Positions 13,711 through 19,722 of a DNA stretch of 19,722 bases are shown in pieces. The notes beneath the pieces are model-generated. The model had not been told where the DNA came from and made no database searches. It saw only the letters and a list, made by a program, of their open reading frames with translations. The translations under genes and the position numbers were made by a program. The DNA is from an uncultured Verrucomicrobiota bacterium (GTDB lineage: Bacteria; Verrucomicrobiota; Kiritimatiellia; RFP12; UBA1067): positions 1-19,722 of the forward strand of contig CAMPAF010000017.1 of assembly GCA_946631535.1 (NCBI GenBank). Direction: 5' to 3'. Position 1 is the stretch's first letter; the number at the start of each line of letters is the position of its first letter.

Positions 13711-14863
13711 TGCGGCACAGATACTCCGGCAGACATACGCGGCGGGCGCAGAGCGGATCGACGTTGCCTCTCTCATGCGTCAGGCGGAGCCGCAGTCCGT
13801 CGCGCGCGGCGAGCTGATGGGCACGGCGGTGGTGGTCGAGGCTGATCCGATGGCGGAGCTGATGGATTCGATGGAGGAGCTTTCGTTCCAGTTCGAGGAG
13901 AAGACGGCCAAGCGCGTCGGCGAACGTCGGCTCGGCGAAATGCAGGGACCGAGGTCTGCGCTCCTCAAGGCCATCGAGACCTGGATGTCGATGATGCCCG
14001 ACATGCCGGGCAGCGACTTCATCACGCGTCTGGCGAAGGGGCTCCGGTCTGCCTCGGCCGCGGGGAACCTCCCTGATGCGCAGGAACTTCTCAAGGAGCT
14101 TGCGCGCGGCTCGACGGATCCGTCACACCAGTTTGCCATGCTCGACATTCTCGAGCAGGCGTTCGGTGCGGGCGAGGAGGATCTAGCGGCGCTCGTTCGG
14201 CAGGCCAAGGCGACGCTTTCGGAGGCAAAGGGTCCTGAGATCAGGGCCGGCATCAATCTCGCGGAGGAGGTCAACGCGCGTGCCACGACCCCCGAGCAGA
14301 TGCAGGAGCTGCGCGATCTGTACCGCAGCGAGGTCGTTGGCTTCACGAATCCGCAGGACTGCTTCCGTTCGCTTCTGGCCGCGCGCGGGCCGGGGCATCT
14401 TGCCGAGGCGATCTCGTTTCTGATCGCGGGCTGCGGCAAGGACCTTTCGTCGTCCGCGCCGTCCCTCGAGGCCGCGGCGCTCGGACGCATCCTCACGGAT
14501 CTCGGCTGCGTGCAGAGTCTTCAGACGATTCTGGAGGAGTTCACTAGGCTTGCGACGCGCATGGGGCGCGAGTTCGGCGAGAATTGCCGTCTGAACGGCG
14601 AGCAGATGACGGGGCGCGTGGTGGATCTCACGGAGCAGGCGTTCGTTGTCGCTGGCGCGATCGCCGCGTTCGAGGGCGAGTGCGGACTTGCGGGGCTGCT
14701 CGCGCGGATGGATTTCACGCGTGAGCTGACGCGCCTCTTCCGGCGTCTCTCACCGCGCCTCTTCGCGAAGGAGGGCGACCGGCAGCGGCTTGTTGATGCG
14801 GCGCAGGAGCATTTAGACGGACTCATCGCCGAAGAGAATGAAGAAGAGGAGGCAACGGCATGA
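13700..14863 (+). CDS. sctW: T3SS gatekeeper SctW (YopN-TyeA fused, CopN/MxiC/InvE family)
   Basis: A 387-residue protein that, by family, sits at the export gate in the cytoplasm and controls the switch from early or translocator substrates to effectors. ATG 13700 is preceded by GGAGG at 13691-13695; longer upstream starts would lie inside the preceding gene. The N-terminus 'ADPMAELMDSMEELSFQFEE' and the central helical region match the HrpJ/YopN domain. The last roughly 90 residues (from 'NGEQMTGRVVDL') match TyeA, including 'ELTRLFRRLSPRLFAKEGDR' and the acidic end 'AEENEEEEATA'. Its length equals YopN (293) plus TyeA (92), so both functions are in one chain, as in MxiC and InvE. The stop overlaps the next start as ATGA, coupling it to its probable chaperone. 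Confidence 0.92.
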   Translation: MALDAAQILRQTYAAGAERIDVASLMRQAEPQSVARGELMGTAVVVEADPMAELMDSMEELSFQFEEKTAKRVGERRLGEMQGPRSALLKAIETWMSMMPDMPGSDFITRLAKGLRSASAAGNLPDAQELLKELARGSTDPSHQFAMLDILEQAFGAGEEDLAALVRQAKATLSEAKGPEIRAGINLAEEVNARATTPEQMQELRDLYRSEVVGFTNPQDCFRSLLAARGPGHLAEAISFLIAGCGKDLSSSAPSLEAAALGRILTDLGCVQSLQTILEEFTRLATRMGREFGENCRLNGEQMTGRVVDLTEQAFVVAGAIAAFEGECGLAGLLARMDFTRELTRLFRRLSPRLFAKEGDRQRLVDAAQEHLDGLIAEENEEEEATA

Positions 14864-15243
14864 CGGTGCCGACATGGATCGATTCAGCCGTGAGCGCGTT
14901 CGGCCAGTCGGCCGGGCTGGGTTCATTGTCGCTCAGCGAAAGGGGCATTGCGGCGCTTTCGTTCCAGAACGGCCTTGTCCTGCGCTTCGAGTATGCGTTC
15001 GACGCGCTCTACGTCGCGATGACCGTTCCGGCGCGGATCGACGCGTCCACCGCCGGACGGCTCCTCGGATACGCGCATCCACAGGCCCGCTTCGGCTTCC
15101 GGCTGCGCGCCGGCTACCTTGCGAGGTCGGGCCGCGCCGTGTTCGCCGTCCGGCTCGCCGACCGTGATGTGACGCTTCCGTCCCTGAACGCGGCGTTTGC
15201 CCTCCTGTGGCGCGTCGCACTTGAGTTTGGAGGTGCCGCATGA
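14860..15243 (+). CDS. sycN: SycN-like class I chaperone of the gatekeeper
   Basis: A 127-residue CesT-type chaperone. The beginning 'TWIDSAVSAFGQSAG' and the C-terminal half 'FRLRAGYLARSGRAVFAV' plus 'DRDVTLPSLNAAFALLWR' align well by eye with Yersinia SycN (123 residues; 'LPLRAGWLGESQLVLFVSL', 'LTLPLLHQAFEQLL'). SycN with YscB binds the N-terminal part of YopN and promotes its secretion, so the partner here is most likely SctW, the gene just upstream. AGGAGG at 14847-14852 and an ATGA overlap with the sctW stop support the start. No separate YscB-like partner is visible next to it; the chaperone may be a homodimer or pair with another gene, for example the one at 10719. Confidence 0.78.
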   Translation: MTVPTWIDSAVSAFGQSAGLGSLSLSERGIAALSFQNGLVLRFEYAFDALYVAMTVPARIDASTAGRLLGYAHPQARFGFRLRAGYLARSGRAVFAVRLADRDVTLPSLNAAFALLWRVALEFGGAA

Positions 15244-15623
15244 GCCTGAACGTCTCTCGGACGACGGAACCACTGAGGTTCGATACGGGGATCGGCCAGG
15301 CGGGCTACGCCGAGGTGATGGACTCCCCGGTCGCGGGGCAGCCGCAGAAGACGCTTCTGCCCGGCTCCACGACCGTGACGCAGGCGATCGACGAACTGTT
15401 CCCGGACCGGTCGGTCGGCGGAGAGGTCATGCGTGCGCTCGTCGCGGGAAACTCGGCGGTCCTGCGGACGCCGAGCGGGTTTGCGCAGACGGCGCGTTCG
15501 GCGATGCGCGCGCTGAAGGATCGCGGCAGTCCGGCGGCGGACAATGCGGCGGCGGAGATCGAGACGCTCCTGTCCGACACCGACCTGCTTGAGCGCTACA
15601 GGATGTCCCTGCTGGAAACATGA
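15240..15623 (+). CDS. YscX-like T3SS protein (SctX candidate)
   Basis: A 127-residue soluble protein with no signal peptide. It occupies the YscX position, between the SycN-like gene and sctV. By eye the order of features matches Yersinia YscX (122 residues): a flexible N-terminus, a 'LLPGSTTVTQAIDELFP' block like YscX 'LPPDGHPVEPHLERLYP', an aromatic/Gly spacer 'TPSGFAQTARSAM', and a C-terminal 'NAAAEIETLLSDTDLLERYR' like 'QAAAALLKCQQDDDRLLQII'. YscX is an early secreted protein that, with its chaperone YscY, binds SctV and is needed for export. No YscY gene follows here. GGAGG at 15229-15233 and an ATGA overlap set the start. The coding call is firm; the family is a moderate call based on synteny and weak similarity. 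Confidence 0.55.
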   Translation: MSLNVSRTTEPLRFDTGIGQAGYAEVMDSPVAGQPQKTLLPGSTTVTQAIDELFPDRSVGGEVMRALVAGNSAVLRTPSGFAQTARSAMRALKDRGSPAADNAAAEIETLLSDTDLLERYRMSLLET

Positions 15624-17728
15624 AAGGCACGAATTTGATGTTCAGCAGATTTACAAATTTCTCCAGCGTGTTCTCCCGGTTCGGCGACCTGGTGCTGGCC
15701 TTCCTTGTGGTCTGCATCATCGGGCTTCTCATCATCCCGCTGCCGACGCCGATGGTGGACCTGCTCATCTCCATCAACCTGATGATCTCGACGGTGATGC
15801 TGATGCTCTCGCTCTACCTGCCGCGCGCACTGGCGTTTTCGACGTTTCCGTCAATGCTGCTCTTCACGACGCTATACCGGCTCGCCCTGAATGTGACGAC
15901 GACGCGTCTCATCCTCCTCAAGGCGGATGCCGGCGAGATCATCTACACGTTCGGCAACTTCGTCGTGGGTGGAAACTTCATCGTCGGCGCCGTCATCTTC
16001 CTCATCATCACGATTGTGCAGTTCGTCGTGATCGCCAAGGGCGCCGAGCGCGTCTCGGAGGTCGCGGCCCGGTTCACGCTCGATGCGATGCCCGGCAAGC
16101 AGATGTCCATCGACGCCGACATGCGTGCGGGCGCGATCGACCAGGATACCGCCAAGCAGCGCCGCAACGAGCTCGCGAAGGAGAGCCAGCTCTACGGCGC
16201 GATGGACGGCGCGATGAAGTTCGTCAAGGGCGATGCGATCGCGGGGCTCATCATGACCGCCATCAACATCGTCGGCGGCATCTGCGTGGGCGTGTTCATG
16301 AACGGCAAGGAGATCGGCTGGGCCATCACGAAGTACGGCATCCTCACGATCGGCGACGGTCTCGTCTCGCAGATTCCGGCCCTGCTCGTCTCGATCACGT
16401 CCGGCGTCATCGTGACGCGCGTGGGAGACGTGGACAACAAGCCGCTCGGCCAGGACATCATCAATCAGTTCTTCGCGCAGCCGAAGGCCGTCCTGCTCGG
16501 TTCGGTGATGCTGGTGGCGATCGGTCTCATCCCTGGCTTCCCGAAGATCCAGATCTTCGGGCTCGCGGCGTTTGTCGCGCTTGTGGGATGGAGTCTTATC
16601 GCGCGGGCCAAGATCGCCGCCGCAAAAGCCGCGAAGGCTGAGGATCCGCTCGCCGCCGCCGCGCCGTCGGAAGGCGCCGCGCCGCGCCCGAAGCGCAAGG
16701 ACGGCGACGACTTCTCGATGGTGACGCCGCTGACGGTTGATATCGATGCCGATATCCGCGGGGCGCTTTCCTACGAGGCTCTCAACGAACAGATCATGTC
16801 CGTCCGTCGCGCGCTCTACCACGACCTTGGCGTGCCGTTTCCGGGAATCAATCTTTCGCTCAACCCTGCCATGACAGAGGGGCGCTACCGCATTCTCGTC
16901 AACGAGGTGCCGGTCTCGGAAGGCGCGCTCCGGAAGGGGTTTGTCTTTGCGCTCGAGGAGCCGGAGAACCTGTCCGCCGCCGGTGTCGCGTTCGAGGGCG
17001 GCAAGCAGTTCCTCAACGGCTACGAGACGTGCTGGGTGAAGGAAGGGGACAAGGTCAAGCTCGACGAGGCCGGCGTCCGGTCGCTCGATCTCGGCGGCGT
17101 GCTCTCCTTCCATCTCTCCAGCGTGCTCAGGCGCTATGCGCACGAGTTCCTCTCGCTTCAGGAGACGCGGCTCCTCTTCGACCACATGGAGAAGGATGCG
17201 CCGGAGCTGGTCAAGGAAGTGCAGCGCGTGCTGCCGCTCCAGAAGATCACCGACGTTCTCCAGCGCCTTGTGCAGGAGGGGATCTGCATTCGCGACCTGA
17301 AGCGCATCACGCAGACGCTCATCGAGTGGGGACAGAAGGAGAAGGATGCCGTGCTGCTCGTGGAATACGTCCGCTCCTCGCTCTCCCGCTACATCTCCTA
17401 CAAGTTCTCGGGCGGGCAGAACATCGTCGCCGCCTACCTTCTCGATCCTTCGCTCGAGGAGAAGATCCGGAAGTCCGTGCGCCAGACCTCCGGCGGAAGC
17501 TATCTCGCGATGGATCCGGCCACGGTGCGGTCCATCCTCGCCGTCGTCAAGCGCACCATCGGCGATCTCGCGAAAATTCCGCAGAAGCCGGTCATCATCG
17601 TTTCGGTCGACATCCGCCGCTACTTCCGCAAGATGATCGAGAAGGACTACTACGAACTGCCGGTTCTGTCGTTCCAGGAGTTGAGCGCAGAGATCAACAT
17701 CCAACCGCTCGGGAGGCTGAAACTTTAG
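15620..17728 (+). CDS. sctV: T3SS export gate protein SctV (LcrD/YscV/CdsV family)
   Basis: A 702-residue inner-membrane protein forming the nonameric export gate that takes substrates from chaperones. The N-terminal half (about residues 18-335) has the expected hydrophobic segments, e.g. 'LVLAFLVVCIIGLLIIPLP' and 'LISINLMISTVMLMLSLYLP'. The FHIPEP signature lies at about residues 144-172 ('RVSEVAARFTLDAMPGKQMS'), followed by 'GDGLVSQIPALLVSITSG'. An Ala/Lys-rich linker (about 335-375) leads to the cytoplasmic domain, ending in the typical 'LPVLSFQELSAEINIQPLGR'. A non-flagellar assignment follows from the neighbours (secretin, needle, gatekeeper). ATG 15620 overlaps the previous stop (ATGA) but has only a weak Shine-Dalgarno; ATG 15638 with AAAGG upstream is possible. 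Confidence 0.98.
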   Translation: MKGTNLMFSRFTNFSSVFSRFGDLVLAFLVVCIIGLLIIPLPTPMVDLLISINLMISTVMLMLSLYLPRALAFSTFPSMLLFTTLYRLALNVTTTRLILLKADAGEIIYTFGNFVVGGNFIVGAVIFLIITIVQFVVIAKGAERVSEVAARFTLDAMPGKQMSIDADMRAGAIDQDTAKQRRNELAKESQLYGAMDGAMKFVKGDAIAGLIMTAINIVGGICVGVFMNGKEIGWAITKYGILTIGDGLVSQIPALLVSITSGVIVTRVGDVDNKPLGQDIINQFFAQPKAVLLGSVMLVAIGLIPGFPKIQIFGLAAFVALVGWSLIARAKIAAAKAAKAEDPLAAAAPSEGAAPRPKRKDGDDFSMVTPLTVDIDADIRGALSYEALNEQIMSVRRALYHDLGVPFPGINLSLNPAMTEGRYRILVNEVPVSEGALRKGFVFALEEPENLSAAGVAFEGGKQFLNGYETCWVKEGDKVKLDEAGVRSLDLGGVLSFHLSSVLRRYAHEFLSLQETRLLFDHMEKDAPELVKEVQRVLPLQKITDVLQRLVQEGICIRDLKRITQTLIEWGQKEKDAVLLVEYVRSSLSRYISYKFSGGQNIVAAYLLDPSLEEKIRKSVRQTSGGSYLAMDPATVRSILAVVKRTIGDLAKIPQKPVIIVSVDIRRYFRKMIEKDYYELPVLSFQELSAEINIQPLGRLKL

Positions 17729-17756
17729 CGTGTAGAATGTAACGTGTAAAATCTAA
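17729..17756 (+). repeat. Two-copy 14-bp AT-rich tandem repeat upstream of sctD
   Basis: The units CGTGTAGAATGTAA (17729-17742) and CGTGTAAAATCTAA (17743-17756) match at 12 of 14 bases and fill the whole gap between the sctV stop and the sctD start. They contain the -10-like hexamers TAGAAT (17733-17738) and TAAAAT (17747-17752). There is no Shine-Dalgarno. A transcript from the second hexamer would begin at or next to the sctD ATG. -35 matches are poor, so the promoter role is tentative. Confidence 0.6.
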
Positions 17757-17757
17757 A

Positions 17758-18999
17758 ATGAATTTTCTTCTAAAGATAGTCGAGGGGCCGAACAAGGGCG
17801 CGGAGATCGCGCTCGTCTCCGGCGTTGCCGTCACGCTCGGCAAGGGCGATGACTGCGACATCGTGCTGGCCGACCCCACGCTTCCGTCCGAGCCCGTCAG
17901 CATTGAGGCGTCTGACGCCGGCGTGACGGTTGACGGTGAACCTCTTGAGCCGTTCGCGGTGAAGACCTCCGGCGCGACCTCCTTCGCCATCGGCCCGTCA
18001 GATGCGCCATGGGGCGAGTTGAAGTGGCCCGCGAAAGCCGAAAGTCCGAAGCCGGAAGAAGAGAATCGAGACGAAAGTGGTGGAGAAGGACGTGAAACGG
18101 CAGACGCGAAACGTGACGAAGCGTCCGCGTCTCCTGTCTCAAACCCCGCGCCAGATGATGATGGCAAACCCAAGAAAAAACGGGGCGGATGCTGCGGCTG
18201 CCTTGTTGCCCTCGTGCTGTTGATGTTTATCCTTGCTGGACTGGCCTGGTACTATCAGGCGGCGATAAAGGATTACTGCGATTCAAAGGGCTATGATATC
18301 CGTGCGATCGGGAATGTCGTGCAGCTTGTCAGGTCGTCTGACAAATCCGAAAAGCCGACGTTGACGGAGCGGATCACGCTTGCCTCCATCGCCTCGCGCT
18401 ACGGCCTATCGGTTGAGGAAAAGGACGGCGCGGCCAAGATCACCGGGAACCTCAAGACGCGCGCCGAGCGCCTTCGCGCGACGGCCGAGGCCTACGAAGC
18501 CAAGCCGGGCGTCGAGCTGGATCTCTCGGATGACGAGTCGTTCCGGGCGGCGGCGAACGATGCGCTCTTCACGCTGACCGAAGGCGCGCTGAAGGTTCAG
18601 GTCGCAACGAACCGTGTGCTGACGATCAGCGGCGTTTCGCGTTCGCCGGCCGTGCTCACGCGCACGCTCCGGGCGCTGAATGACGATCTTCCGAAGCTCC
18701 GAAATGCCGATGTGTCAGGCGTGAGGTTTGGAACCGTGCCGAAACAAGAGGCGGCAGACGCGGGACAAGAGGAGAATTCGGTTGCCGAGTTTCAGGTCGC
18801 GCGTCCCAAGGCCAGAAAGTCCACGACGCCGTCGCTGCCCGTTTGTGGTATCTTGACGAAACCGTATCCATGCCTTGTGATGCGGGATGGGATGCGTGTG
18901 CTGGAGGGGGCGGCATTGGGTGAAAACGTCATACTCAAGATCGAAGCGGATGCGGTGATCGTGACCAATTCGATGGGGAGGTTCACATGGAAGCCATGA
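17758..18999 (+). CDS. sctD: T3SS inner-membrane ring protein SctD (YscD/CdsD family)
   Basis: A 413-residue bitopic protein (YscD about 419) that forms the larger inner-membrane ring and links it to the secretin. The N-terminal cytoplasmic FHA-like domain covers about residues 1-92 ('FLLKIVEGPNKGAEIALVSG', 'VTLGKGDDCDIVLADP'). An acidic, low-complexity linker follows (about 93-135), then basic 'KPKKKR', a 'GGCCGC' motif (143-148) and one membrane span ('LVALVLLMFILAGLAWYY'). The periplasmic part has BON-like ring-building segments ('VEEKDGAAKITGNLKTRAER', 'ALKVQVATNRVLTISGVSRS') and ends with 'GMRVLEGAALGENVILKIEA' through 'FTWKP'. The start lacks a Shine-Dalgarno. The last bases overlap sctE. 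Confidence 0.93.
   Translation: MNFLLKIVEGPNKGAEIALVSGVAVTLGKGDDCDIVLADPTLPSEPVSIEASDAGVTVDGEPLEPFAVKTSGATSFAIGPSDAPWGELKWPAKAESPKPEEENRDESGGEGRETADAKRDEASASPVSNPAPDDDGKPKKKRGGCCGCLVALVLLMFILAGLAWYYQAAIKDYCDSKGYDIRAIGNVVQLVRSSDKSEKPTLTERITLASIASRYGLSVEEKDGAAKITGNLKTRAERLRATAEAYEAKPGVELDLSDDESFRAAANDALFTLTEGALKVQVATNRVLTISGVSRSPAVLTRTLRALNDDLPKLRNADVSGVRFGTVPKQEAADAGQEENSVAEFQVARPKARKSTTPSLPVCGILTKPYPCLVMRDGMRVLEGAALGENVILKIEADAVIVTNSMGRFTWKP
18975..18981 (+). promoter_or_regulatory. Shine-Dalgarno deciding the sctE start
   Basis: GGGGAGG lies 5 nt before ATG 18987 and 14 nt before ATG 18996. The spacing favours 18987, although 18996 would give the ATGA overlap used elsewhere in this operon. 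Confidence 0.6.
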
Positions 19000-19238
19000 A
19001 CGAACCGAAGCTGCTTATGGCGATCGAGAAGGAGCTGGCGGGGCCGCAGAAGGAGGCCGCGCTCGCCAAGTACGACGCCGTGCTTTCCGCCCTGGCGGAA
19101 AGAATCGACGCGGCGATGCAGGCCGGTCTGCCGCCGGACGAGTTTCCCAAGGTGGAGGCGCTGAAGGAGGCCAACACTGTTGCACGAAAGATTTTGCGAC
19201 TGACCGTCCGGGTGGACGGGGAGGCGCGGAAGGCGTAG
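18987..19238 (+). CDS. YscE/CdsE-like needle co-chaperone (SctE position)
   Basis: An 83-residue, highly charged, all-helical small protein ('LLMAIEKELAGPQKEAALAK', 'ALKEANTVARKILRLTVRVD') with two predicted helices separated by 'GLPPDEFP'. YscE (66 residues) is a helical hairpin that, with YscG, holds the needle subunit as a soluble heterotrimer in the cytoplasm. Sequence similarity to YscE is weak, as is usual for this family; the call rests on size, helical character and its place between sctD and sctF, the same as in Yersinia and Chlamydia. It overlaps the sctD end by 13 nt. Confidence 0.62.
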   Translation: MEAMNEPKLLMAIEKELAGPQKEAALAKYDAVLSALAERIDAAMQAGLPPDEFPKVEALKEANTVARKILRLTVRVDGEARKA

Positions 19239-19283
19239 CCGAAAGGCGACGTTCAACAACAAACAAAACACAAGGAAAAAGAA
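19239..19283 (+). promoter_or_regulatory. A-rich 5' leader of the needle gene with Shine-Dalgarno
   Basis: The 45-nt gap ahead of sctF is A/C-rich (AACAACAAACAAAACACAAG) with AAGGA at 19272-19276, 7 nt before the ATG. The early codons (GCA ACA ACA ACA) continue the composition. Such unstructured A-rich leaders favour high translation, fitting a needle subunit needed in many copies. This is an inference from composition. Confidence 0.5.
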
Positions 19284-19619
19284 ATGGCAACAACAACACC
19301 GCTCGCAAACGTGACGAACGAGATTGCCTGCCCCAACATCAATCCCGTCAATACGCACTTCACGCGTACGACGACCATTGACGGCGGCGAGTTCATCCAT
19401 ACGGATTCGGTCTATAACGCGCTCTTCAACGCCGCTTCGGCGATGGAACGCCGCCTGACCGAATCGCTCGAGAATTATCAGGCCCATCCCGACGTGCAGG
19501 CGAACCTCCAGCAGCTGCAGTACGACCTCCAGCAGTGGAACCTCGCGCTCACCACGATGACGAACATCAACAAGAACATGGGCGACGCGCTTAACTCGAT
19601 CGCCTCGAACTTCCGTTGA
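19284..19619 (+). CDS. sctF: T3SS needle subunit SctF (YscF/CdsF family)
   Basis: A 111-residue small helical protein that polymerises into the extracellular needle. The C-terminal two thirds show the needle hairpin: helix 'DSVYNALFNAASAMERRLTE', turn 'NYQAHPDVQ' (the P-x-D/S turn of the family), helix 'NLQQLQYDLQQWNLALTTMT', and an end 'ALNSIASNFR' like the conserved C-terminus of YscF ('..IIQNF'). It is longer than YscF (87) because of an N-terminal region of about 25-30 residues, Thr/Asn-rich and with a Cys ('NEIACPNINP'). It is flanked by the YscE-like and YscG-like genes, as expected. Its stop TGA overlaps the next ATG. Confidence 0.92.
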   Translation: MATTTPLANVTNEIACPNINPVNTHFTRTTTIDGGEFIHTDSVYNALFNAASAMERRLTESLENYQAHPDVQANLQQLQYDLQQWNLALTTMTNINKNMGDALNSIASNFR

Positions 19620-19722
19620 TGTTTGACCTCGCAAGCGAAGAGGCGAGACTGTTGCTGAACGTCGCCTTGATGGCGACCGGGCAGAACCGCTTCAGGTCCG
19701 CCGCGAAGATACTCGCGGCGCT
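19619..19722 (+). CDS. sctG: YscG-like needle chaperone SctG (3' partial at window edge)
   Basis: ATG 19619 overlaps the sctF stop (TGATG). The 34 visible residues include 'RLLLNVALMATGQNRFRSAA' and 'KILAAL', matching the start of Yersinia YscG ('LNVLLAEIALIGTGNHCHEE', 'ANCIAEWL') in length and pattern. YscG is a TPR-like chaperone that wraps the C-terminal helix of the needle subunit together with YscE. The gene runs off the window, so length and the TPR region cannot be checked. Confidence 0.72.
   Translation, partial: MFDLASEEARLLLNVALMATGQNRFRSAAKILAA

Noticed and set aside
15872..17704. - strand open frame of about 610 codons opposite sctV
   Set aside because: sctV on the + strand is unambiguous (FHIPEP signature and full-length match); the antisense frame is Arg/Asp/Glu/His-rich without domains.
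15620..17728. Flagellar FlhA instead of SctV
   Set aside because: The neighbours are secretin, gatekeeper, needle and needle chaperones, which do not occur in flagellar operons.
1..19722. tRNA, rRNA, IS elements, integrase or attachment sites
   Set aside because: No cloverleaf, rRNA stretch, transposase or terminal inverted repeats were recognised on either strand by reading; the only non-coding gaps are 60, 29 and 45 nt.

Overview
This window is high-GC, almost fully coding bacterial DNA with every recognisable gene on the + strand. It has two parts: (1) the 3' portion of a giant, glycine-rich, modular repeat protein (1-10658, open at the left edge), and (2) the first part of a non-flagellar type III secretion system (T3SS, injectisome) locus (10719 to the right edge). 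Large proteins built from 'GAGIGGG' beta-helix rungs with an InlB-type repeat and a C-terminus ending '..RFFRVEVP', next to a T3SS with Ysc/Chlamydia-like gene order, point to the PVC superphylum (Kiritimatiellota, Verrucomicrobiota or Lentisphaerota, possibly a gut or metagenomic lineage). This placement is inference; no marker gene lies in the window.

Region 1 (1-10658): at least 3551 codons without a stop. It holds a poly-Gly/Ser N-terminal stretch, one Listeria-Bacteroides (InlB B-type) repeat, nine consecutive modules of about 200-450 residues, and a short C-terminal domain. Each module opens with a 'V.GVDV...GxGWxY...SGTN' block, continues into beta-strand repeats (often with 'ITGGTVxATGGxGAAGIGGG' rungs), and closes with a 'DGKVYLWLPDGxYxFxV' block. 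The architecture resembles Cthe_2159-type carbohydrate-binding right-handed beta-helix proteins and suggests a surface or extracellular adhesin or glycan binder.

Region 2 (10719-19722): after a 60-nt AT-rich gap carrying a consensus extended -10 promoter come a CesT-type chaperone, the outer-membrane secretin SctC, an AIM24-like protein of unknown role, the gatekeeper SctW (YopN and TyeA in one chain), a SycN-like chaperone, a YscX-like protein, the export gate SctV, then (after a 29-nt AT-rich tandem repeat) the inner-ring protein SctD, a YscE-like needle co-chaperone, the needle SctF, and the start of a YscG-like needle chaperone. From sctC to sctV each gene overlaps the next by a few bases, so translational coupling is likely.

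Together the second part encodes the outer ring (SctC), inner ring (SctD), export gate (SctV), gatekeeper with chaperone (SctW/SycN-like), and needle with its two-part chaperone (SctF, SctE, SctG). The order W-SycN-X-V and D-E-F-G matches the Yersinia Ysc order, with the TyeA part fused to SctW and no YscY gene between X and V. The most unusual points are the AIM24-like gene inside the operon, the YscX-like gene, the charged C-terminal tail on SctC, near-leaderless starts of the first chaperone gene and sctD, and the giant beta-helix protein beside the T3SS locus.
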